This document shows, piece after piece, positions 33,278-44,206 of a DNA stretch of 64,000 bases (positions are counted from its first letter, which is position 1; each line of letters opens with the position of its first letter). Origin of the DNA: Hordeum vulgare subsp. vulgare. Lineage: Eukaryota > Streptophyta > Magnoliopsida > Poales > Poaceae. The stretch lies in assembly GCF_904849725.1 (NCBI RefSeq), contig NC_058524.1:493336263-493400262 (forward strand). Reading direction: 5' to 3'. The position numbers and the translations under genes were made by a program. The notes under the pieces are model-generated. The model searched no databases. It was not told the origin of the DNA and was given only the letters and a program-made list of their open reading frames with translations.

Positions 33278-34795
33278 AGACCTAGCTTGTCCTCAAGCGA
33301 AAGCCTAGCTCAATAAATATGTCCACATGTTTAGGGAGAGAGGTGTCGACAAAACAAGATACGAACATGCATGCATCATGATCAAGATCAGAACAGCAAT
33401 ACCAACATATAATCTCTCATGCTAAAGTGATAATTCCTTCACAAAGTAAAGCATGGACCAATAACCTTATCGAGAAGTAACAACCGAGAGCCTTTAGTCA
33501 TGGAACTAATTGCAATTTATCACAACATCAGAAAGAGTCAAATAAGAGCTTGTAAAGAAAATCCACATACTCAATCATCTTTTCGTTTTCTACAATTCCT
33601 ACAACTCATGTGGTACTCATGAGATCAAAGTTTCAGCTGGACACAAAGAAAGATAGGGGCTTACAGTTTTGCCTCCCAACTGGTTACCTCAAGGGTAATG
33701 TCAACAGTAATAATTCATGAATACTTACCACCAAGTTGATATATGAATATAGATCTTTCCGAAGCATATGACGTTAGCCAAGATAAAGGTGAGATAAGGA
33801 ATTGGTGAAGATCACCATGACTCTTTCAAGGGCAAAAAGTAAGGTACAAGATAGGCCCTTCGCAGAGGGAAGCAGAGGTTGTCATGCGGTTTTAAGGTTT
33901 GGATGCGTGTCCTCTTAGTGCGGAGGAACGTCACTTTATATTGCCTCCTGTGGTAAAGAGCTTTATTATGCAGTCTGTCGCTTTTATGCCTTCCTCATCA
34001 AAGGTTCGTACAAAGCTTATTTTCCACACACTAATAGATCATACATATTAGTGAGCAATTTTTATTGCTTGCACCGATGACAACTTACTTGAGGGATCTT
34101 ATTCAATCCATAGGTAGGTATGGCGGACACTCATGGCAAAACTGGTTTGAAGGTTTATGGATGCACAAGTAGTATCTCTACTTAGTGCGGGAGTTTTAGC
34201 TAATATGAGGTGGAAGCAATAATCAGATGCTAAGGGATCTCTAATCATATAACATTGTTTAGAGCCAAGAAACCACAATTCATTACGTTGTCTTCCTTGT
34301 CAACATCTACTTCTAGGCATGTAATAGTTTAGTGAATGTTCACAATCATAGATGGTGTCAGAGATGATATATTTATATGTGAACCTCTCCTTCTTTATCA
34401 CTTCCTATTAATTGCAACAATGACCAAGGTCTACGTTTGCCTACTCTCAACAAGTTCCAATCCTCATTCTTTTTATATGTGAGGCCATCACTTCCCATAA
34501 GATCATTACATGATCTTTCATGCTTTCGTTCTATTCTCACTCTTTTGATCATGGCAAGAGGCAAAGCCCTTCAACTAAGACACTCTTTATTATATGGATC
34601 ACGAGCAAGAATACATCGGGGGTGACACAAAGCAAAACTCAAAACTAAAACAATAAGAATTTTAAACTACTAGAAAAAAGAAAACTGAAAAGGAAAACTA
34701 AAACAAAGGTAAAGGCAAAAGATGTGATGGTGATACGATACCGGGGAAACTCCCCCAAGCTTGGCACAAGCCAAGGGGATTGCCCATACCAATGC
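33278..34795 (-). other. G1 3' non-coding region
   Basis: AT-rich internal DNA without supported coding on either strand. It corresponds in order to 43908-44206 and 46040-47356 of G2, which defines the solo-LTR insertion there. Confidence 0.7.
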
Positions 34796-35213
34796 TCAGT
34801 TGTCTTCCTTTGGTGGTGATGGTGGTGGAGTTGTTGAAGAGGTCTTGAGTTTGTTTAATTTCCACTTGAGCATAAAATTCTGCTCCCTCGGATCATCATT
34901 TTGCTCTTCAAGCTTCAACACCCTTTGGCATAATTCATGCTTACTCTCCTGCAAGAAACGAGAAAGGATAAACAAGGTCTTAGGCTTCTTCCTTGAGTCA
35001 GGGAGGCTCGAATTCTTGAACTCCACATGAGTGTGTCCAGGTTGAGGTAGAGGAGCCTCCTCTTCATAGGAACTTGTTTGTTCCTTCCCCTTTGGATCAT
35101 AATCTTCTTCCTCATCAGTGGTCCATCCATAAGGATAGAAGTCCCCATAGACCTTGGATTAGCAAGGTAATCAGCAACATAGCTCTCCCCCTCTGAATCC
35201 TAAGAAGACATCT
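34796..35213 (-). pseudogene. G1 accessory ORF downstream of integrase
   Basis: A start near 35213 (MSS) opens a frame with a stop at codon 4. After a frame change the protein ends at 34796 with LQESKHELCQRVLKLEEQND, a heptad-like, coiled-coil-prone segment, and a Pro-rich tail TTPPPSPPKEDN. G2 has a different but similarly placed ORF (47357-47683). The position after integrase is where Athila elements carry an env-like ORF, but no signal peptide or membrane segment is visible, so the role is unknown. Confidence 0.5.
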
Positions 35214-35496
35214 TGACCTAGATCTGCAGCAGAAAACAGGCTCGAAACAAAAACAGAGGAAATCTGCGTGATGCAGGGGCCAGACCAAACGGAAGTATAT
35301 ATCATGATTTTTTCCAGACCAGAAGGAGTACCCCGCACGAAAACAGAGTCCGGGAGGTGCACGAGGTGGCCACAAGCCTTCACGGCGCGGCCAGGGGGTG
35401 GGCCCGCGCCATGCAGGCTTCTCGCCTCCTCGCGCACTTTCCGGACTACTTCCAATTTTTGTATTTTTTTAAATATTCCAAAACTGAGAAAATTTC

Positions 35497-36438
35497 CTAC
35501 TGGAAAAGTTTTGGACTCTGTTTTCTTACCGAATCACATACCTCTTCGTTTTCGAAGACTGAAACAGGCTGATAAATATCCCTTAGGTATTCTTCCGGAG
35601 TTATGGTATTGATGATATTGCTTTCAACATTTATGGGAGTACCTGAGATATAATGCTTGATTCTCTGCCCATTCACCACTCTAGGACAATTACCTTCCGG
35701 GTTGTTGATCTTGATAGCACCGGAATGATATACTTCCTCAAGAACATAGGGACCTTCCCATTTAGAGAGAAGCTTACCTGCAAAGAATCTTAAACGAGAG
35801 TTATATAGCAAGACATAATCACCTACATTGAACTCACGCTTTTGTATCCTCTTATCATGCCACCTCTTAACCTTCTCTTTGAACAGCTTGGCATTCTCAT
35901 ATGCCTGAGTTCTCCACTCATCAAGCGAGCTAATATCGAATAACCTCTTCTCACCGCCAAGTTTGAAATCAAAGTTGAGCTCTTTGATTGCCCAATAAGC
36001 TCTATGCTCTAGCTCAAGAGGTAAGTGACATGCTTTCCCATACACCATTTTGTACGGAGACATACCCATGGGATTCTTATAGGCAGTTCTATAAGCCCAC
36101 GGTGCATCATCGAGCTTCTTAGAACAATTCTTTCTAGACCTGTTGACAGTCTTTTGCAGAATCAGTTTAATCTCTCTATTATAAAGCTCTACTTGACCAC
36201 TGGACTAAGGGTGATAGGGAGACACAATTCTATGGTTGACGTCGTACTTAGCAAGCGTTTTACGAAAAGCACCATGAATGAAGTGTGAAGCACCGTCGGT
36301 CATTAGATATCTAGGGACTCCAAATCTAGGGAAGATAACTTCTTTCAGCATCTTGATAGAGGTATTGTGATCAGCACTACTAGTGGGGATAGCTTTTACC
36401 CACTTAGTGAAATAATCATCAGCAACTAAGATGTGAGT
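35497..36438 (-). pseudogene. pol: G1 integrase core and C-terminus
   Basis: The minus strand carries the integrase core in the frame after a TAA at 36439-36441: [24 protein letters not shown], then SPYHP and an in-frame TAG where Gln is present in relatives (PYHPxxSGQVE). The 190-codon tail from 36069 (GMSPYKMVYGKACHLPLELE) contains VGDYVLLYNSRLRFFAGKL and KWEGPYVLEEVY, the GPY/F-like module. Two stops make it inactive. Confidence 0.85.
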
Positions 36439-37317
36439 TTACCCATTGGATTTCGGAAAAGGTCCCATATAACCAAAGCCCCAAACATCAAATGGTTCAA
36501 TGACAAGTGAATAGTTCATAGGCATTTCCTGACGTTTGCTAATATTACCTATTCTTTGACATTCGTCACAAGACAAGACAAACTTACGGGCATCCTTGAA
36601 GAGAGTGGGCCAATAGAAACCTGAGTGCAATACCTTGTGTGCAGTTCTATCTCCCGCATGGTGTCCTCCGTAGGCCTCGGAGTGACACTTCTGTAGGATA
36701 TGTCCCTGTTCATGTTCAGGTACACAACGTCTAATAACACCATCTACTCCTTCCTTATAAAGGTGAGGATCATCCCAAAAGTAATGTCTCAAGTCAAAGA
36801 AGAACTTCTTCTTTTGCTGGTATGTGAAACTAGGTGGTATGTATTTGGCAACAATATAGTTTGCATAATCAGCATACCACGGTGCACTATGTGAAGCATT
36901 GATGACATTCAGTTGCTCATCGGGAAAGCTATCATCAATAGGTTGTGGGTCATCAAGAACGTTCTCCAACCTAGACAAGTTATTTGCTACTGGGTTATCA
37001 GCACCCTTTCTGTCGACAACGTGCAAATCAAATTCTTGTAGCAAGAGAACCCATCTGATAAGTCTAGGTTTAGCGTCCTTCTTCTCCATGAGGTACTTAA
37101 TAGCAGCATGATCAGTGTGAATAGTGACTTTGGAATCAACTATGCAAGACCTGAAATTTTCACATGCAAACACGGCTGCTAAAAACTCCTTCTCCGTAGT
37201 AGCATAGTTTCTCTGGGCACTATCTAGAGTTTTACTAGCGTAGTGAATAACATTCAACTTCTTATCAACTCTTTGTCCTAGAACAACACCAACAGCATAA
37301 GCACTAGCGTCACACAT
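36439..37317 (-). pseudogene. pol: G1 RNase H and integrase zinc domain
   Basis: RNase H begins [16 protein letters not shown] (catalytic D) and contains [15 protein letters not shown] (E) and [12 protein letters not shown] (D), with [15 protein letters not shown] and [12 protein letters not shown] (the final D of the usual ADxLSR is N here). The integrase HHCC finger follows: [11 protein letters not shown], then CDECQRIG. It ends FPKSNG at a TAA where G2 has TAT. Confidence 0.87.
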
Positions 37318-37329
37318 GATCTCAAAAGG

Positions 37330-38415
37330 TTAGTTCCAATCAGGTGGGTGAACAATAGGTGCAGTTATCAAAGCCCTCTTAAGTATTTCGAAGGCTTCCT
37401 CACGATCATCGTCAAAGACAAAAGGAATATCCTTTTGCAACAGATTGGTAAGAGGCCTAGAAATCTTAGAGAAGTCTTTAATGAACCTTCTATAGAAACC
37501 AGCATGACCAAGGAAACTTCTTATACCTTTGATATCTGTGGGGCAGGTGAAAGTGGTTTTCTCCTGATCAGACTGAGCAACTGGTATTTGGGAGAAACCA
37601 GAGTAACCGTCTAGAAAGCAGAAGTGTGTGTGTTTGGACAAACTTTCTAGCATTCGGTCGATGAAAGGCAAAGGGTAATGATCTTTCCTAGTGGCTTTAT
37701 TCGGTTTCCTAAAATCGATCACCATCCTATAGCCAGTAATAATCCTTTGTGGGATCAATTAATCCTTATCATTAGGGACAACGGTAATGCCTCCCTTCTT
37801 AGGAACACAATGTACCGGACTCACCCAATCGCCGTGAGCAACAGGATAAATGATACCTGCTTCCAGGATCTTGAGTATTTCTTTTCTTACTACCTCTTTC
37901 ATCTAAGGATTCAATCTCCTTTGATGATCAACAACTGGTTTGAAGTCAGGATCAGTTTTAATCTTGTGCTAACATAGAGTAGGTCTAATGCCCTTAAGAT
38001 CATCAAGAGTATATCCAATACCATCACGGTGCTTCCTCAGAGTTTTTAGTAACTTCTTTTCTTCATGCTCTGAGAGGCTAGCACTAATAATAATAGGATA
38101 TTTCTCTTTTTCATCAAGATAGGCATACTTAAGAGTATGAGGCAACTGTTTAAGCTCAAACACAGGATCACCCTTTGGTGGGGGAGGATCCCCAAGCAGT
38201 TCAACAGGAAAGTTATTCTTAAGGATAGGATATTGTTCTAAGACGACTCTATCTATCTCATCCCTTTCATCCATATGCATATCATTTTCATGCTCAAGCA
38301 AGTATTGCTCTAAGGGATCAGTAGGAGGCACGACAATAGAGGCTAAGGCAATAGTTTCATCCCTACTTGGCAATTCCTTTTCATGAGGTTGTCTACCAAA
38401 CTTAGAGAAATTGAA
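37330..38415 (-). pseudogene. pol: G1 reverse transcriptase with catalytic deletion
   Basis: After the TAG ending gag-protease the frame continues (PPTDPLEQYLLEHENDMHMD) and carries three more in-frame stops relative to G2, after RPTLC, NP and KD. RT motifs RMVIDFRKPNKATRKDHYPL and FCFLDGYSGFSQIPVAQ are present. At about 37541-37547 the frame jumps from TTFTCP to [11 protein letters not shown], losing about 0.33 kb that in G2 (50016-50344) encodes RRMPFGLCYAP and the catalytic FMDDFSVYG. The deletion is in frame. Confidence 0.87.
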
Positions 38416-39942
38416 CTAATGTGACACACCTTCAAAGCCAACAGTGACAGTTTGCTTCTCACAGTCAATATGAGCATTGACAGTATTGAGGAAGGGTCTG
38501 CCAAATATGATGGGGCAAAAGCTATCTTTTGTAGTACCAAGAAAGAGGAAATCAGCAGGATACTTCGTTTTACCACACAAGACTTCAACATCCCTAACAA
38601 TTCCCACAGGGCAGATAGTATCTCTATTGGCAAGCTGAATAGTGACATCTATAGGTTCTATCTCAACAGGTGCAATCTCATCTTTGATTTCATCGCATAT
38701 GGATTGAGGTATTGCACTAACACTAGCACCCATGTCACATAAGCCATGATAGCAATGATCTCCTATCTTAACAGAAACCACATGCATGCCAACAACAAGC
38801 CTATGTTTGTCTCTAACGTGAGGTTTAGCAATTCTCGGAGCATCTTCACAGAAGTGAATATTATGTCCCTCAACATCGTCGGACAGAAGATCCTTGATAA
38901 TAGCAATGCTAGGTTCAACTCTAATTTTCTCAGGGGGTGTAGGTGTTCTAATATAGCCTCTACGTATCACAGTTGAAGCTTTAGAATGATCCTTTATCCT
39001 AACAGGGAAAGGTGGTTTCTCAACGTAAGCACTGGGAACAACAGGATCATTATAGGCAATGACTTTCTCTTCAACTGGAGTGGGTTTAACTACATTGATT
39101 TCTAAAGGAGGATGAAATTTAAACCACTTCTCTTTTGGGAGATCAATATGAGCGGCAAATGATTCATACAATGAAGCTACTATTTCAGAGTCACGTCCAT
39201 ACTTAGCGCTAAAATCACTAAAGGTATTTGTCTCAACAAAGGATTTAACGCAATCAAACGTGAAATTCATACCTGTCTCCTTACCTTCTTCAAGCTCCCA
39301 ATCTTCAGAGTTGCATTTAATTCTCTCCAATAAATTCCATTTGTATTCAATATCTCTCTCCATAAAAGAACCGGTACAAGAAGTGTCAAGCATGGTGTGA
39401 TCATCATGAGAAAGCCGAGCATAGAAATTCTGAATGATAATTTTTCTCGAGAGCTCATGGTTGGGGCATGAATATAGCATTGATTTAAGCCTCCCCCTAG
39501 CTTGAGCGATGCTTTCTCTGTCATGAGGCCAAAAATTATAAATATAATTCCGATCACGATTTACTAAATGCATAGGATAAAACTTTTGATGAAATTCCAA
39601 TTTCAACCGATTGTAGTCCCATGATCCAGTATCATCACATAGCCTATACCATGTCAACGCCTTATCCTTCAAAGATAAAGGAAAGACCTTCTTCTTGACC
39701 TCATCCTCGGACACATCTGCAAGCTTAAATAAACCACACACTTCATCTACATAGATTAGATGCAAGTGTGGATGTGATATTCCATCTCCTGTAAAAGAAT
39801 TAGCCAACAGTTTCTCAAGCATACTTGAAGGAAATTCAAAGAAAATATTTTCAGTAGGTGCAGCAGGTTGAGGAGCAATTATTTGTGCTTCCGTTCTAGC
39901 TGAAGATACCCCGAACAAGCCCCTCAAAGGATTAATATCCAT
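38416..39942 (-). pseudogene. gag: G1 gag-protease
   Basis: The start at 39940-39942 (MDINPLRGLFG) is chosen by match to the G2 start METNPLRSLLG. The retrotransposon gag domain spans roughly residues 60-210 (VFPLSLKDKALTWYRL, SCPNHELSRK, TMLDTSCTGSFM). An aspartic protease near the C-terminus reads HGLCDMGASVSAIPQS, with DMGA instead of DTGA, and later IIFGRPFL. The frame ends SH at TAG 38416-38418, where G2 has Glu; without it gag-pol would be one frame. Confidence 0.88.
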
Positions 39943-40019
39943 AGTGACAAGTGACAATAAATTTCAGCACACTATATGAATGTTTCCTTACCAAGATCCA
40001 CTTACCAAAGGTGCTTCAC

Positions 40020-40037
40020 TCCCCGGCAACAGCGCCA
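40020..40037 (-). other. Primer-binding site of G1 (tRNA-Asp type)
   Basis: The minus strand reads TGGCGCTGTTGCCGGGGA, one mismatch from the plant tRNA-Asp complement TGGCGCCGTTGCCGGGGA found in G2 and in the right-edge element. Confidence 0.85.
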
Positions 40038-40048
40038 GAAAAGAGACT

Positions 40049-41573
40049 TGATGACCCACAAGTATAGGGGATCAATTGTAGTCCTTTCAATAAGTAAGAG
40101 TGTCGAACTCAACGAGGAGAAGAACGATCCGACAAGTGGTTTTCAGCAAGGTAAAATCTGCAGGCACTGAAATTGTCGGTAACAAGTGATTGTGTGGTGA
40201 GATGATTCGTAGCAAACAACAAGTAACAAAAGTAGCAACGGTGCAGCAAAGTGGCCCAATCTCTTTTGTAGCAAGGGACAAGCCTGGACAAAGTCTTATA
40301 GGAGGAAAAACGCTCCCGAGGACACATGGGAATTTCTGTCATGCTAGTTTTCATCATGTTCATATGATTCGCGTTCGTTACTTTGATAGTTTGATATGTG
40401 GATGGACCGGCGCTTGGGTACTGCCCTTACTTGGACAAGCATCCCATTTATGATTAACCCCTCTCGCAAGCATCCACAACTACGAAATAAGAATTAAGAC
40501 GAAGTCTAACCATAGCATTAAACTAGTGGATCCAAATCAGCCCCTTACAAAGCAACGCATAAACTAAGGTTTAAGCTTCTGTCACTCTAGAAACCCATCA
40601 TCTACTTACTACTTCCCAATTCCTTCCTCTAGGCCCAAATAATGGTGAAGTGTTATGTAGTCGACGTTCACATAACACCACTAGAGGAAAAACAACATAC
40701 AACACATCAAAATATCGAACGAATACCAAATTCACATGACTACTATTAGCATGACTTATCCCATGTCCTCAGGAACAAAAGTAACTACTCACAAAGCATA
40801 ATCATATTCATGACCAGAGAGGTAATGGGTAGCATCAAGGATCTGAACATAAACTCTTCCACCAAATAATCCAACTAGCATCAACTACAAGGAGTAATCA
40901 ACACTACTAGCAACCTTACAAGTACCAATCGGAGTCGCTGACGGAGATTGGTTACAAGTGATGAACTAGGGTTTGGAGATGAGATGGTGCTGATAAAGAT
41001 GTTGATGGTGACGAGTCCCCTCCGATGAGAGGAGTGTTGGTGATGACGATGGGGACGATTTTCCCCTTCGGGAGGGAAGTTTCCCCAGCAGGATCGTCTT
41101 GCCGGAGCTCTAGATTGGTTCTGCTCAAGTTTCGCCTCGTGGCGGCGGCGAAACCACGAAAAAGCTCATTCTTGATTTTTTTTTCCTGGACGAAACCCTT
41201 CATATAGCAAAAGAGGGGGGCAAGTGGGCCTGCAGGGTGCCCACAAGCCCTCATGGCGCGGCCTGGGGGGTGGTCGCGCCGTGCAGGCTTGTGGCCACCT
41301 GCACGCCCCCTCTGGCACTTCTTCGGCCCAGTATTTTTGATAAATCAGGAAAAAAATCCTCGTTGATTTTTACGGCGTTTGGAGTTGCGCAGAATAGGTA
41401 TCTCAACTTTGCTCCACTTTCAGGCCAGAATTCAAGTTGCCGGCATTCTCCCTCTTCATGTAAACCTTGCAAAATAAGAGAGAAAAGGCAGAAGAATTGT
41501 ACCGTGAAGTGAAATAACAGCCAACGAAGCGATAAATATCACCATGAAAACATGATGCAAAACGGATGTATCA
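40049..41573 (-). repeat. 5' LTR of G1
   Basis: 1,525 bp from TGATGACCCACAAG to GGATGTATCA on the plus strand, the same length as the G2 5' LTR. A TATA-like GCTATATGAAGG lies on the minus strand near 41198-41209. Confidence 0.92.
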
Positions 41574-41578
41574 ATGGT
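41574..41578. repeat. Target-site duplication ATGGT of G1, right
   Basis: Exact match to 29252-29256. Confidence 0.93.
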
Positions 41579-42131
41579 TCATATTGAATACCCATTTGCA
41601 GATCGACTACTATGTTTCCTTCGTGAGTTAGCCAAGTGAAAAATTGGTGCGAAGGATTGGTGCATCGCGTCGTCGCAAATGTTTCTTTACTATGACCCAT
41701 GTGATTAGTATAGACAAAGAGTTTAGACTTGCATGTGTCATCCATATGTGAAATTGGAAACATTGGCATTTGTCGATCTAGTAGCATCGACATTTGCCAA
41801 CATATTAACACTGACATTTGTAAAAAAATGTAGGAACAGAATCACTATTGTTGTGCAATTTCGCAACTGGAATTCAGTGAACATAGATTTCATTCATAGA
41901 GTGATCAGTGGTCTTTGTACAAAATAGTTCAACTCGACAGCTGACCCGAACAAACTTTTCCCCAATTGTTGCCAACCACGTACTGAAATAGCTAGTTCAA
42001 CTATATATACTAGATAATTTAAACTACGCAGTACATTTCAATCATATCTATAGTTAGATGAACTAAATAAAATATCCCCTGAATGCTACTATGGAGGGGC
42101 TTTGTACTACTTCCAGCAGATTCAAGCATGC
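41579..42131. other. Unassigned sequence 3' of the split orphan frame
   Basis: No recognised gene or repeat. It would be 3' flank if the split frame at 42132-42396/59784-60060 is a gene remnant. Confidence 0.5.
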
Positions 42132-42396
42132 TTAGTAAGAGCGAGAGGAGGAGAAGCGTGCTGACGAGCTGGTGGAGTCGACTTCGTTGCCTATCAATGC
42201 TGCCCTCCGCCGCTCCAAATGTGCCTCCTCGAAGCGGCAGGACTCAACGTAGATATCCACAATCCACGCTGCCGTTGTGGCTTCTCCTAAGGCCACGATG
42301 TTGATGAGCTTCTTCGCGAGCGTCACCTGCCGCACCACGTCCTTCTCTAGTAAGATGTAGCATGCAATGTTTGCGACGCACAAGCCCGGCGGCGGG
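42132..42396 (-). pseudogene. Split orphan reading frame, C-terminal part
   Basis: The minus frame reads GLCVANIACYILLEKDVVRQ, then TLAKKLINIVALGEATTAAW, IVDIYVESCRFEEAHLERRR and ends in a Ser-rich tail and stop at 42132. It has the character of real, helical coding sequence but no family was recognised. It abuts the G2 LTR at 42397. The N-terminal continuation, in the same frame once G2 and one target copy are removed, is at 59784-60060. Confidence 0.5.
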
Positions 42397-43893
42397 TGAT
42401 GACCCACAAGTGTAGGGGATTTATCGTAGTCCTTTCGATAAGTAAGAGTGTCGAACCCAACGAGGAGAAGAAGGATCTGACAAGTGGTTTTCAGCAAGGT
42501 ATTCTGTGCAAGCACTGAAATTATCGACAACAGATAGTTGTGTGATAAGATGATTCATAGCAAGTAGCAAGTAGCAATAGTAACAAAGGTGCAGAAAGAT
42601 GGCCCAATCCCTTTCGTAGCAAGGGACAAGCCCGGGAAAACTCTTATAGGAGGTAAAGCACTCTCGAGGACACATGGGAATTTCTGTCAAGCTAGTTTTC
42701 ATCATGTTCATATGATTCGCGTTTCCTACTTTGATAGTTTGATATGTGGGTGGACCAGTGCTTGGGTGCTGCCCTTACTTGGACAAACATCCCACTTATG
42801 ATTAACCCCTCTCACAAGCATCCGCAACTACAAAAGAAGAATTAATACTAAGTCTAACCATAGCATTAAACTAGTGGATCCAAATCAGCCCCTTACGAAG
42901 CAACACATAAACTAGGGTTTAAGCTTCTGTCACTCTAGCAACCTATCATCTACTTATTACTTCCCAATGCCTTCCTCTAGGCCCAAATAATGGTGAAGTG
43001 TCATGTAGTCGACGTGCACATAACACCACTAGAGGAAAGACAACATACATCGCATCAAAATATCGAACGAATACCAAATTCACATGACTACTTATAACAA
43101 GACTTATCCCATGTCCTCAGGAACAAAAGTGACTACTCACACAGCATAATTATGTTCATGACCAGAGAGGTATTGAATAGCATCAAGGATCTGAATATAT
43201 AATATCCCATCGAGTAATTAACACTACTAGCAACCTTACAAGTACCAATCGGAGTCGCGAGACAGAGATTGGTTACAAGATATGAACTAGGGTTTGGAGA
43301 TCAGATGGTGCTGATGAAGATGTTGATGGTGATGAGTCCCCTCTGATGAGAGGACTGTTGGTGATGACGATGACAACGATTTCCCCCTCCGGGAGGGAAG
43401 TTTCCCCGGCAGGATGGCCCGGCCGGAGCTCTAGATTGGTTCTGCTCAAGTTGCGCCTCGTAGCGGCGGCGATTCCTCTCGAAACCCTCCTCCTGATTTT
43501 TTTCTGGAACGAAACACTCCTTATAGCAAAAGATGGGAGCCAGAGGGGCAGCAGGGGGCCCACAAGCCCCCTAGGCGTGGCCAGGGGGTAGGCCGCGCCT
43601 ACCAGGCTTGCGGCCTCCTGGTGGCTCCCCTCTGGTACTTCTTCCGCCCAGTATTTTTTATAAATTCCAAATCAATTCCTCGATGAATTTCACGGCTTTC
43701 AGAGTTGCGCAGAATAGGTATCTCAAACTTGCTCATTTTTCAGACTAGAATTCTAGCTGCCGACATTCTCCCTCTTCATGTAAACCTTGTAAAATAAGAG
43801 AGAAAAGGCATAAGTATTGTACCGTGAAGGGTAATAACAGCCCATAAAGCGATAAATATCAACATAAAAGCATGATGCAAAATGGACGTATCA
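42397..43893 (-). repeat. 3' LTR of G2
   Basis: 1,497 bp, collinear with 58254-59778. A short deletion near 43196-43204 explains most of the length difference. Confidence 0.92.
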
Positions 43894-43907
43894 ACTCCCC
43901 CAAGCTT
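43894..43907 (-). other. Polypurine tract of G2
   Basis: The minus strand AGCTTGGGGGAGT adjoins the LTR terminus, as in G1. Confidence 0.8.
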
Positions 43908-44206
43908 AGACTTCGCTTGTCCTCAAGCGGAAACCGAGATCAATAAATATGCCCACATGTTTAGAGATAGAGGTGTCGACAAAACAAAATACGGACATGC
44001 ATGCATCATGATCATAATTAGAACAACAATAGCGTCATATAATCTCTTATGCTAAAGTGATAATTCCATCACAAAGTAAAGTATGGATCAAGAACCTTAT
44101 TGAGAATTAACAACCAATTGCCTTTTGTCATTGAAGCAATTGCAATTTATCATAACATCGAAAAGTGTCAAATAAGAGCTTGTACAGAAAATCCACATAC
44201 TCAATC
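43908..44206 (-). other. G2 3' non-coding region, left of solo LTR
   Basis: Collinear with G1 from 33278. No coding. It ends with the target copy CAATC (44202-44206). Confidence 0.7.

Larger units (their letters stand above)
29257..41573 (-). mobile_element. G1: Athila-group Ty3/Gypsy retrotransposon
   Basis: It is bounded by TGATGACCCACAAG (29257) and GATGTATCA (41573), with exact TSD ATGGT. In element sense: 5' LTR 40049-41573, tRNA-Asp primer site, gag-protease, RT-RNase H-integrase, a small extra ORF, polypurine tract, 3' LTR 29257-33263. The 3' LTR is interrupted by X2. It is 12,317 bp including X2. Pol order and primer site place it in the Athila/Sabrina/WHAM/Fatima cluster; the exact family name is not claimed. 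It is inactivated by stops and by loss of the RT catalytic segment. Confidence 0.93.

Noticed and set aside
34796..35213. Env-like protein of an Athila retrovirus-type element
   Set aside because: Position fits, but no signal peptide, transmembrane helix or glycoprotein-like pattern is visible.
42083..42304. Plus-strand open frame of 73 codons
   Set aside because: It is the antisense shadow of the split orphan frame, whose minus-strand translation looks far more protein-like and continues across G2.
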